DNA from: Ramlibacter sp.
Lineage (GTDB): Bacteria; Pseudomonadota; Gammaproteobacteria; Burkholderiales; Burkholderiaceae_C
DNA: 64,000 nucleotides
Assembly (NCBI GenBank): GCA_019635415.1
Contig: JAHBZN010000001.1
Location: 1,397,953 to 1,461,952 of the forward strand
Reading direction: 5' to 3'
Below the pieces are notes generated by a model. It saw nothing but the letters and a program-made list of their open reading frames with translations. It had not been told where the DNA came from and did no database searches. Positions 54,659-62,327 of this stretch are shown here, piece by piece (position 1 is the stretch's first letter; each line of letters starts with the position of its first letter). Made by a program: the position numbers and the translations under genes.

Positions 54659-56863
54659 ATGAAAAGCCTGACCGCGGAGCAGCCGGATGCGGCGGCCGTT
54701 CCCGAACTGATTGCCGCCACCGAGCACAGCCTGCCCGCGCAGGCGGGCGCACTGCCACGCGCACGCGCCTTCGCCGAGCCGCTGATAGCCGGTGAATTCC
54801 TGGACACCGGTGAGAACACGCTGGCGCATGCCGATGCCGTGGCCACGATCCTGCGGGTGATGGGGGGCTCCGAAGCCATGCAGGCTGCGAGCTACCTCGT
54901 CTATGCCTGCGAGCACCTGAACCGCCCGCAGGAAGTCATCGCCAAGGCGTTTGGCGAAAGCTTTGCGGCCTTGGCGGTGGAGACCACCAAGCTGGTGCGC
55001 GTGCAGCAGCAGGCGAGGGCGGCCGGGTCGTCGGCCCAGCTCGTGGACGACCCCAAGGCGCAGACCGAGAACGTGCGCAAGATGCTGCTGGCGTTCTCGC
55101 GCGACCTGCGGGTGGTGATGCTGCGTCTGGCCTCTCGGCTGCAGACGCTGCGCCACCACGCTGCCTGCAAGACGCTGGCCCCGCCGAGCGTGGCCCGCGA
55201 GTCGCTGCAGGTGTTCGCGCCGCTGGCCAACCGGCTGGGTATCTGGCAGGTGAAGTGGGAGATGGAGGACCTGGCCTTCCGTTTCCTCGAGCCGGACACC
55301 TATCGCAAGGTTGCAGGCCTGCTCGATGAGAAGCGGGCCGAGCGCGAAGCCTATGTCGAGCAGTTGCGCGACCGGCTGGAGCGCGAGCTGCGCGGCCAGG
55401 GCATCGAGGCCACGGTGCAGGGGCGGCCCAAGCACATCTACAGCATCGTTCGCAAGATGCGGGGCAAGTCACTGGACTTCGACCAGGTGTTCGACGTGCG
55501 CGCGCTGCGCGTGGTGGTGCCCGCGGTGACCGACTGCTATGCCGCGCTGAGCTGGGTGCATACGCAGTTCGCACCGATCACCGAGGAGTTTGACGACTAC
55601 ATTGCCCGGCCCAAGGCCAACGGCTACCAGTCGCTGCACACGGTGGTGCGAGACAGCGCGGGTCAACCCATCGAGATCCAGATCCGTACCCAGGCCATGC
55701 ACGACCATGCCGAGAACGGCGTGGCGGCGCACTGGGCCTACAAGGAGGCGGGCGCCAAGGGCTATGCGGGCGTGTCGGCGTCAGGGGATTACGACGCGAA
55801 GATCGCCGTGCTGCGCCAGCTGCTGGCCTGGGAGCGCGACCTCGCCGGTTCCAGCCAGGGCCTGTTCGACGACCGCATCTACGTGCTCACCCCCGAGGCT
55901 GCCGTGGTGGAGCTGCCGCAGGGCGCGACGCCGGTGGACTTTGCCTACAGCGTGCACACCAGCCTGGGCCATCGCTGCCGCGGCGCGCGTGTGGACGATG
56001 TGATGGTGCCGCTGAACACGCCGCTGCAGAACGGCCAGACGGTGTCGATCACCGCCGCCAAGGAGGGCGGGCCCTCGCGCGACTGGCTCAACGCGGAGCT
56101 GGGTTTTCTTGCCAGCCACCGGGCCAGGGCCAAGGTGCGCGCCTGGTTCAACGAGCAGGCGCGGCACGAAACCGTGGCGCGTGGCCGTGAAGCGGTGGAA
56201 AAGCTGCTGCAGCGCGAAGGCCGCACGGCTTTCAAGCTCGATGACCTCGCCTCGCAACTGGGTTTCAAGGCGGCCGACGACCTGTTCGAGGTCGTGGGCA
56301 AGGACGAGTTCTCGCTGCGCAACATCGAGATGTTGCTGCGGCCCCCGGAGCCCCAGCCCACGCCCGACGACCTGCTGCTGCTTCGCAAGCCGCGCCAGCC
56401 GGACAAGGGCGCCCGCGGCGGCGTGCTGGTGGTGGGCGTGGAGTCGCTGATGACGCAGCTTGCGCGCTGCTGCAAGCCCGCGCCGCCCGACCCGATTGGC
56501 GGCTTCGTCACACGGGGCAAGGGCGTGAGCGTGCACCGCGCGGACTGCAGCAACTTCCGAGAGATGGCCGCGCGCAGCGAAGGCCGCGTCATCGAGGTGG
56601 AATGGGGCCTGCCCAAGGCCGACGCGCCAGCCACCTATCCCGTGGACGTGTCGGTGCAGGCCGCCGACCGTCAGGGCCTGCTGCGCGACATCTCGGAGAT
56701 CTTCACCAAGGAAAAGATGAACGTGACCGGGGTGCAGACGCAGTCCGTCAAGGGCACCGCATGGATGACCTTCACTGTCGAGGTGGCGGATTCAGGCCGC
56801 CTTTCGAAGGTGCTGGGCATCGTGTCCGAGGTGCCCGGCGTGCGGTCCGCGCGGCGGCGCTGA
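54659..56863 (+). CDS. relA: GTP pyrophosphokinase RelA
   Basis: A 734-residue alarmone synthetase. The N-terminal HD hydrolase region is degenerate: where H-D should occur the sequence reads A-S-Y-L-V-Y-A-C-E-H. The synthetase has R-K-M-R-G-K-S-L-D-F and E-E-F-D-D-Y, the E-x-D-D form of RelA rather than R-x-K-D of SpoT. A TGS domain (I-Y-V-L-T-P-E-A-A-V-V-E-L-P) and a C-terminal ACT domain (S-V-Q-A-A-D-R-Q-G-L-L-R-D-I) follow. It makes (p)ppGpp on stalled ribosomes. It precedes tRNA-Val. Confidence 0.95.
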   Translation: MKSLTAEQPDAAAVPELIAATEHSLPAQAGALPRARAFAEPLIAGEFLDTGENTLAHADAVATILRVMGGSEAMQAASYLVYACEHLNRPQEVIAKAFGESFAALAVETTKLVRVQQQARAAGSSAQLVDDPKAQTENVRKMLLAFSRDLRVVMLRLASRLQTLRHHAACKTLAPPSVARESLQVFAPLANRLGIWQVKWEMEDLAFRFLEPDTYRKVAGLLDEKRAEREAYVEQLRDRLERELRGQGIEATVQGRPKHIYSIVRKMRGKSLDFDQVFDVRALRVVVPAVTDCYAALSWVHTQFAPITEEFDDYIARPKANGYQSLHTVVRDSAGQPIEIQIRTQAMHDHAENGVAAHWAYKEAGAKGYAGVSASGDYDAKIAVLRQLLAWERDLAGSSQGLFDDRIYVLTPEAAVVELPQGATPVDFAYSVHTSLGHRCRGARVDDVMVPLNTPLQNGQTVSITAAKEGGPSRDWLNAELGFLASHRARAKVRAWFNEQARHETVARGREAVEKLLQREGRTAFKLDDLASQLGFKAADDLFEVVGKDEFSLRNIEMLLRPPEPQPTPDDLLLLRKPRQPDKGARGGVLVVGVESLMTQLARCCKPAPPDPIGGFVTRGKGVSVHRADCSNFREMAARSEGRVIEVEWGLPKADAPATYPVDVSVQAADRQGLLRDISEIFTKEKMNVTGVQTQSVKGTAWMTFTVEVADSGRLSKVLGIVSEVPGVRSARRR

Positions 56864-56881
56864 ACCGGTCTCGGGCTCTGC

Positions 56882-56887
56882 TACAAT
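56882..56887 (+). promoter_or_regulatory. -10 element (TACAAT) for tRNA-Val
   Basis: TACAAT lies 21 bases before the tRNA start. A weak -35 (CTGAAC at 56860-56865) is 16 bases upstream. The position fits transcription of tRNA-Val from its own promoter just after relA. Confidence 0.5.
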
Positions 56888-56907
56888 TCCGCTTCTCGAA
56901 CATCCTT

Positions 56908-56984
56908 AGGCGCGTAGCTCAGCTGGTTAGAGCACCACCTTGACATGGTGGGGGTCGTTGGTTCGAGTCCAATCGCGCCTACCA
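56908..56984 (+). tRNA. tRNA-Val (GAC)
   Basis: The 77-base gene folds as a standard cloverleaf: acceptor AGGCGCG pairs with CGCGCCT, anticodon arm CCACC-TTGACAT-GGTGG gives anticodon GAC, T-arm contains GGTTCGAGTCC, and CCA is encoded. It sits between relA and phaR. Confidence 0.96.
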
Positions 56985-57005
56985 ATTTCCCGAAAACACT
57001 TGTGA

Positions 57006-57035
57006 CACATCCTCAGGGTAAACCTTGGGGATGTG
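57006..57035 (+). promoter_or_regulatory. 30-bp near-perfect dyad upstream of phaR
   Basis: CACATCC at 57006-57012 pairs with GGATGTG at 57029-57035, and the inner bases (GGT/ACC) continue the symmetry, with only two wobble positions and the centre unpaired. A -10-like TAGAAT follows at 57051. No T-run follows, so an operator is more likely than a terminator. PhaR autoregulation is the natural hypothesis. Confidence 0.45.
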
Positions 57036-57125
57036 ACGGGGCCTGCTCCCTAGAATGGGTTGCACCGCACCAGCCATGGCCTGCATGGCCTGAGTCGCGT
57101 CGAGAAAGTCCGAGGAGTTCCCCAA

Positions 57126-57659
57126 GTGCAAAGCAAGAAAGCCGGCGCTGCCAAGCCAGCGCAGCGCGTGATCAAGAAGTACCCGAACCGGCGGCTCTAC
57201 GACACCGACACCTCCACCTACATCACGCTGGCCGAGGTCAAGCAACTGGTCATGGACAGCGAGGCTTTCGTGGTGCGCGACGCCAAGTCGGGCGAGGACC
57301 TCACGCGCAGCATCCTGCTGCAGATCATCCTTGAGGAAGAGGCGGGCGGGGCTCCCATGTTCACCGAGGCCGTGCTGGCCAACATCATCCGCTTCTATGG
57401 GCATGCGATGCAGGGTTTCATGGGGTCGTACCTCGAGAAGAATGTGCAGGCGTTCACCGAGATCCAGGCCAAGCTGACCGAGCAGTCGCGCAGCGTGACG
57501 CCCGAGATGTGGTCGCAGTTCATGGCCCTTCAGAATCCGATGATGCAGGGCCTCATGGGCAACTACGTGGAGCAGTCCAAGACGGCCTTCGAGAAGATGC
57601 AGGAGCAGATGCAGAAGCAGACCGAGCAGATGCTCGGCGCGTTCGGCCTCAAGCGCTAG
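57126..57659 (+). CDS. phaR: Polyhydroxyalkanoate synthesis repressor PhaR
   Basis: A 177-residue regulator. The N-terminal DNA-binding domain is the PHB/PHA accumulation domain with V-I-K-K-Y-P-N-R-R-L-Y-D-T-D-T-S-T-Y-I-T-L. The rest is helical and methionine/glutamine-rich, ending E-Q-M-L-G-A-F-G. PhaR binds both DNA and PHB granules and represses phasin genes. GTG 57126 is chosen because GAGGAG lies 8 bases upstream. A long dyad lies in front of the gene. Confidence 0.94.
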   Translation: MQSKKAGAAKPAQRVIKKYPNRRLYDTDTSTYITLAEVKQLVMDSEAFVVRDAKSGEDLTRSILLQIILEEEAGGAPMFTEAVLANIIRFYGHAMQGFMGSYLEKNVQAFTEIQAKLTEQSRSVTPEMWSQFMALQNPMMQGLMGNYVEQSKTAFEKMQEQMQKQTEQMLGAFGLKR

Positions 57660-57728
57660 CACCGGCCGGGCACCGGTGGGCCGGCGCGCGCGGGCAACGC
57701 CGGACGGCTTTGCTGGGACAATACGCCC

Positions 57729-59144
57729 ATGAGCGAAGTTTTGTCCCCCCCGAATGCCATTCCCAAGGTCGGCTTTGTGAGCCTGGGCTGCCCCAAGGCG
57801 CTGACCGATTCCGAGTTGATCCTCACCCAGTTGAGTGCCGAGGGCTACCAGACCTCCAAGACCTTTGAAGGGGCCGACCTCGTCATCGTCAACACCTGCG
57901 GATTCATCGACGACGCGGTCAAGGAAAGCCTGGACACCATCGGTGAGGCCCTGGCCGCCAATGGCAAGGTGATCGTCACGGGCTGCCTGGGGGCCAAGAC
58001 GGTGAGCGGAGACCCGGGCGACGGCAACCTCGTGAAGCAGATGCACCCATCGGTGCTGGCGGTGACCGGACCGCACGCGACGCAGGAAGTCATGGATGCT
58101 GTCCATGCGAACCTGCCCAAACCGCACGACCCGTTCGTCGATTTGGTGCCTGATCCACAGGCGGGCTCCTTCGGCGTGGCGGGCATCAAGCTCACCCCGC
58201 GCCACTACGCCTACCTGAAGATCAGCGAGGGCTGCAACCACCGCTGCACCTTCTGCATCATCCCCTCGATGCGCGGCGATCTGGTGAGCCGGCCGATCGG
58301 CGACGTGCTCAAGGAAGCCCTGGCGCTGTTCGAAGGCGGCGTGAAGGAACTGCTGGTCATCAGCCAGGACACCTCGGCCTATGGGGTGGACGTCAAGTAC
58401 CGCACCGGCTTCTGGGATGGCAAGCCCGTCAAGACGCGCATGCTGGAGCTGGTGCAGGCGCTGGGCGCGATGGCCGAGCCTTTTGGCGCGTGGGTGCGTC
58501 TGCACTACGTGTATCCCTATCCCTCGGTGGATGAAGTGATCCCGCTGATGGCGACGGGCCGGATCCTGCCCTACCTGGATGTGCCGTTCCAGCACAGCCA
58601 TCCGGACGTGCTGAAGCGCATGAAGCGCCCCGCCAGCGGCGAGAAGAACCTGGACCGCATCCTGCGCTGGCGCGAGACCTGTCCGGAGCTGGTGATCCGC
58701 AGCACCTTCATTGCCGGCTTTCCTGGCGAGACCGAGGAAGAGTTCACCCATCTGCTGGACTTCATGCGCGAGGCGAAGATCGATCGCGCAGGCTGCTTTG
58801 CCTACAGCCCGGTCAAGGGTGCCGTGGCGAACGACATTCCCGGCATGCTGCCCCAGGAAGTGCGCGAGGAGCGGCGCGCCCGATTCATGGCCGTCGCCGA
58901 GGAAGTGTCGGCCGAACGCCTGCGCCGGCGCGTCGGGGCCACCATGCAGGTGCTGGTGGATTCGGCGCCAGCGATGGGGCGCAAGGGCGGCGTGGGCCGT
59001 TCGTATGCCGATGCGCCGGAGATCGATGGCACGGTGAAGCTGCTGCCGCCGGAGAAGATCAGCAAGACGCTGAAGGTGGGGGAATTCACGCGGGCGCGGA
59101 TCGTGGGCACGCAAGGCCACGATCTGGTGGCGCTGCCGGTCTGA
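57729..59144 (+). CDS. rimO: Ribosomal protein S12 methylthiotransferase RimO
   Basis: A 471-residue radical-SAM methylthiotransferase. The UPF0004 domain has [10 protein letters not shown] and N-T-C-G-F-I-D, the radical-SAM motif C-N-H-R-C-T-F-C is near 172, and a TRAM domain closes the protein. It methylthiolates an aspartate of ribosomal protein S12. It ends just before an intrinsic terminator and tRNA-Leu. Confidence 0.95.
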   Translation: MSEVLSPPNAIPKVGFVSLGCPKALTDSELILTQLSAEGYQTSKTFEGADLVIVNTCGFIDDAVKESLDTIGEALAANGKVIVTGCLGAKTVSGDPGDGNLVKQMHPSVLAVTGPHATQEVMDAVHANLPKPHDPFVDLVPDPQAGSFGVAGIKLTPRHYAYLKISEGCNHRCTFCIIPSMRGDLVSRPIGDVLKEALALFEGGVKELLVISQDTSAYGVDVKYRTGFWDGKPVKTRMLELVQALGAMAEPFGAWVRLHYVYPYPSVDEVIPLMATGRILPYLDVPFQHSHPDVLKRMKRPASGEKNLDRILRWRETCPELVIRSTFIAGFPGETEEEFTHLLDFMREAKIDRAGCFAYSPVKGAVANDIPGMLPQEVREERRARFMAVAEEVSAERLRRRVGATMQVLVDSAPAMGRKGGVGRSYADAPEIDGTVKLLPPEKISKTLKVGEFTRARIVGTQGHDLVALPV

Positions 59145-59173
59145 ATGACGGCGTGCATGCGCGGCGCAAAAGC

Positions 59174-59200
59174 AAAAGCCGCCTGTGCAAGGCGGCTTTT
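59174..59200. terminator. Bidirectional intrinsic terminator after rimO
   Basis: AAAAGCCGCC-TGTGCAA-GGCGGCTTTT forms a 10-bp perfect stem with T-runs on both strands. It can end the rimO transcript to the right and the tRNA-Leu transcript to the left. Confidence 0.85.
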
Positions 59201-59210
59201 AACTTATATT

Positions 59211-59295
<85 letters not shown>

Positions 59296-59325
59296 CTTCA
59301 GGAAAACAAGGATTCTATATCAAAA

Positions 59326-59868
59326 ATATCGGACACACCAGCAGCCTTCTCGAAGAAATTGAAGGCGTCATCCAGGGGCACCGCGACGGGCACGGTTTTG
59401 TCGTGCGCGATGACGGCGAATCCGACATCTACCTCCCCCCGAACGAGATGCGCGCGGTGCTGCACAAGGACCGGGTCAAGGCGCGCATCGTGCGCCACGA
59501 CCGGCGCGGCCGCGGCGAGGGGCGGGTGGTGGAGATCGTTGAGCGCCCACCTCACCCCATCATCGGCCGGCTGCTGCACGAAAGCGGCGTCTGGCTGGTG
59601 GCACCTGAAGACAAGCGCTACGGCCAGGACGTGCTGGTGCCCAAGGGCGCCACGGGCACGGCCAAGGCCGGGCAGGTGGTGGTGGTGGAACTCACCGAAC
59701 CCCCCAGCCTGTACGGCCAGCCCGTGGGCTGCGTGAAGGAGGTGCTCGGCGAGATCGACGACCCCGGCATGGAGATCGAAATCGCGGTGCGCAAGTACGG
59801 CGTGCCGCATGAGTTCTCCGACGCCTGCATTGCGCTCGCGCGCACGCTGCCCGACAAGGTGCGGCCGC
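59326..59868 (+). pseudogene. rnr: RNase R, 5' part only, cut at the assembly join; 5' end damaged
   Basis: From about 59359 the frame encodes I-E-G-V-I-Q-G-H-R-D-G-H-G-F-V and continues with E-M-E-I-E-I-A-V-R-K-Y-G-V-P-H-E-F-S, a clear RNase R cold-shock region, ending L-P-D-K-V-R-P near 59867 where the catalytic RNB domain should begin. No usable start lies between the tRNA and this point in the same frame. In another frame, ATA 59326 followed by S-D-T-P-A-A-F-S-K-K looks like an N-terminus; one extra A at 59356-59358 would join it to I-E-G. The catalytic part is absent because the DNA changes to unrelated sequence. Confidence 0.75.
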
Positions 59869-59880
59869 ATGGTTGGCGGG
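59861..59880. other. Probable chimeric join between two organisms
   Basis: The betaproteobacterial rnr on the plus strand and a planctomycete-like NfeD protease on the minus strand are both truncated here. The sequence GCGGCCGC at 59861-59868 may be shared by both sides. No repeat, integrase or insertion-sequence end is present to explain a biological junction. Confidence 0.75.
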
Positions 59881-60551
59881 GCGGATCCGAAGATCTCCTC
59901 ATACTCCCGGCGGTTGATGCACAGGCGTTCGCCGGTGGCGACATCTTCGATCTGCCAGAGTTCAACCCCCAGCGCGACGATTCCCTGGACGAGGTACTCG
60001 TCGTGTCCCCGGCGGCGGGCGGAATCGACGACCTCGGCCAGCAGAGGGGCGGTGGCCTTCTGCCTCTCATGCTCGGGCAGCGCCACCACGCCCAGCGGGC
60101 TGATGGCGATGGGCAGGGCGTCGCCCATGGTGGCGGGGTCGGAGGTGATGATCTCCCGGCATGCCAGGGCGATGACCGCGCCGGCGGAATAGGCGTCGGG
60201 GTTGATCCAGGCAACCGTGTTGACAATCGGTGACCGCTTGATGGTGTTGCAGATGTCCAGGGCGGCCCCCAGTTCCCCGCCGGGGGTGTTGATGTCGAAG
60301 ACGACCGCGTCGGCCCCGGAGCGGACGGCCAGTTTCAATCGCCGCTCGACGCTCTTGGCCGTCACCTTGCTGATCGGCCCTTCGATGGTGATGACCGCGA
60401 CGTTGTTGGCCTGACGGCCCGCGGGAACAACGCTGGACGCGCGCGCGGCGGACTGGTCGCTTCCGGCGCCGGCCACGCCGCACACGACGGTGGTGCTGAA
60501 GACCATCAGCAGCCACGGGATGAACCTCGAATACACCGCGCTCATTCGCAT
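59872..60551 (-). CDS. NfeD-type (ClpP-class) membrane serine protease, C-terminally cut
   Basis: The readable part is about 226 residues from ATG 60551. A signal peptide is followed by V-A-V-I-T-I-E-G-P-I, then D-I-N-T-P-G-G-E-L-G-A-A, and the nucleophile in A-Y-S-A-G-A-V-I-A-L-A-C, with a K in E-R-Q-K as the likely partner. This is the ClpP-like domain of NfeD membrane proteases. The C-terminal membrane helices and OB domain are missing at the join. Codon choice and neighbours suggest a planctomycete. It is divergent from the carboxypeptidase gene. Confidence 0.82.
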
Positions 60552-60762
60552 GGTTTTTCGCCGTTTCACGGGCGTCCGGCGGCGGGGTTCGCCGCGCGGG
60601 CGTCCGACCCAAAATAGTAGGTGGTCCGCGGCGTCGGCCACGGCGGCGGCCTGGGCGTCGCGATGCGGGCCAGGGCGTGCCGGCGCGTGATCGGGGTGGT
60701 TTTTCCTGTTGACCAGGCGCCGGCCGTGGTAGGCTCGGTGAAACCACGCATGGAGGTCGGCG

Positions 60763-62268
60763 ATGAGTCAATCCAGCCACGGGGGATTATGTCCGTCCGA
60801 ATGGGTCCCCTCCGCCGGGGCAAGGTCCATGCGCCGCGGGACGCCCGCGGTCCCCCGGATCCGGGCCTGGGCGGCGGTGATCGGGGCATGGACGTGTGCC
60901 GCGGGGCAGCCGCTCGCCGCGCTCGATTCTCCCGACCGGGTTCGGTACGACGGGGAAATGGTCGTACGCGTGACCATCCGCGACTCTCGAGACCTGTTCC
61001 TTGTGAACCAGGTCTCTCCGGACTGCTGGTCGCACTCTCCCGGCCCGGCGGATGGGATGGGGTGGGGGACGCTGGACTACCGGGTGGGGGCGGCGGGGCT
61101 TGAAGCGATCCGGGCGTCGGGGATGGCGCACGAAATCCTCATTCCCGATCTCCAGGCGGTGATCGACGCGGAGGCCATGCGGCTCTCGGGAGGGGTGGCG
61201 GGCCGTGGATGGTTCGAGGACTACAAGACCGCCGAGCAGGTGCGGGCGTTTCTGGAGCAACTGGCGGCGGCCCGGCCCGAAATCGCCCGGCTGGAGACGG
61301 TCGGGCACTCGCTTGAGAACCGGGAGATCTACGCGCTGCGGCTGAGCGGGCCGTTGTCCCCGGGGGTGGGGCTTCGGCCGATCGTCCTGATCAACAGCGT
61401 CCAGCACGCCCGGGAGTGGATCACGGTGATGGCCACCTCGTACCTGGCCGAGCAACTGGTGACGTTGTACGGGACCGATGCGAGAACGACGGGCATCCTC
61501 GACCGGTACGAGGTCGTCATCATCCCGGTCGTGAATCCCGACGGGTACGCGTTCACGTGGACCACCAACCGTTTCTGGCGCAAGAACCGCCGCCCCAACG
61601 CGGGGGGCACGTTCGGCGTGGACAACAACCGCAACTGGGGATTCGCGTGGGGGCTGAGCAACGGGTCCTCGGGCAACGGGTCGAGCGAGACGTACCGCGG
61701 GACGGCGGCTTTCTCCGAGCCTGAGAACGCGGCGATGCGAGACTGGACGTTGGCCAACCCGGGCGTGGTCATGCACCTTGACGTTCACAGTTACGGCCAG
61801 TACATCCTGTACCCGTGGGGGTACTCGGCGTTGCCGACGCCTGGGGTCGGGGCGCTGCAACGCCTGGCGGTGGGGATGCGAGATGCGATCCTGGATTCGG
61901 GCGGCGTGCCGTACCTGGCGGGTCCGTGCTACCAGACGCTGTACCCGATCAGCGGTGGGAGTTTGGACTGGTACTACGGGGCGCGCTCGGTGCTGTCGTG
62001 GACGCCCGAACTGCGGGGGCCCGGGTTCAACCCCCCTCCGGAGGCCATTCTCCCGACGGCGCGGGAGTGGCACGAGGCGGTGATGTGGCTGGCGGAGAAT
62101 TTTTGCGCGGCGGACGTGGACCGGAGCGGGTTTCTCGACACCGACGACTACGACCGCTTCGTGACCGCGTTCGAGGAGGGCGATCCGGCGGCCGATTACG
62201 ACCGATCGGGCTTCGTGGACACGGACGATTTCGACGCGTTCGCGAGGGCGTTCATGGAAGGGTGCTGA
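60763..62268 (+). CDS. M14-family zinc carboxypeptidase with C-terminal calcium-loop repeats
   Basis: A 501-residue secreted enzyme. After a signal-like segment (about 23-55) comes the M14 domain: zinc ligands in H-A-R-E-W (H-x-x-E), the later H in M-H-L-D-V-H-S, substrate residues N-P-D-G-Y and N-N-R-N-W-G, and the catalytic E in W-T-P-E-L-R. Two tail repeats near the C-terminus, D-V-D-R-S-G-F-L-D-T-D-D-Y and D-Y-D-R-S-G-F-V-D-T-D-D-F, form dockerin-like EF-hand loops, a recurrent feature of planctomycete secreted proteins. GGAGG lies 5-6 bases before ATG 60763. Confidence 0.88.
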   Translation: MSQSSHGGLCPSEWVPSAGARSMRRGTPAVPRIRAWAAVIGAWTCAAGQPLAALDSPDRVRYDGEMVVRVTIRDSRDLFLVNQVSPDCWSHSPGPADGMGWGTLDYRVGAAGLEAIRASGMAHEILIPDLQAVIDAEAMRLSGGVAGRGWFEDYKTAEQVRAFLEQLAAARPEIARLETVGHSLENREIYALRLSGPLSPGVGLRPIVLINSVQHAREWITVMATSYLAEQLVTLYGTDARTTGILDRYEVVIIPVVNPDGYAFTWTTNRFWRKNRRPNAGGTFGVDNNRNWGFAWGLSNGSSGNGSSETYRGTAAFSEPENAAMRDWTLANPGVVMHLDVHSYGQYILYPWGYSALPTPGVGALQRLAVGMRDAILDSGGVPYLAGPCYQTLYPISGGSLDWYYGARSVLSWTPELRGPGFNPPPEAILPTAREWHEAVMWLAENFCAADVDRSGFLDTDDYDRFVTAFEEGDPAADYDRSGFVDTDDFDAFARAFMEGC

Positions 62269-62327
62269 GCCAGGCGAACCCGGGAAAGGCCCGTGTTCCC
62301 GGAGGGGGTGCCCGATCAGGCCCGGCG

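Noticed and set aside
52763..55435. Minus-strand open frame of 890 codons over bdh, hydrolase and relA
   Set aside because: It crosses three well-supported genes and has no recognisable domain.
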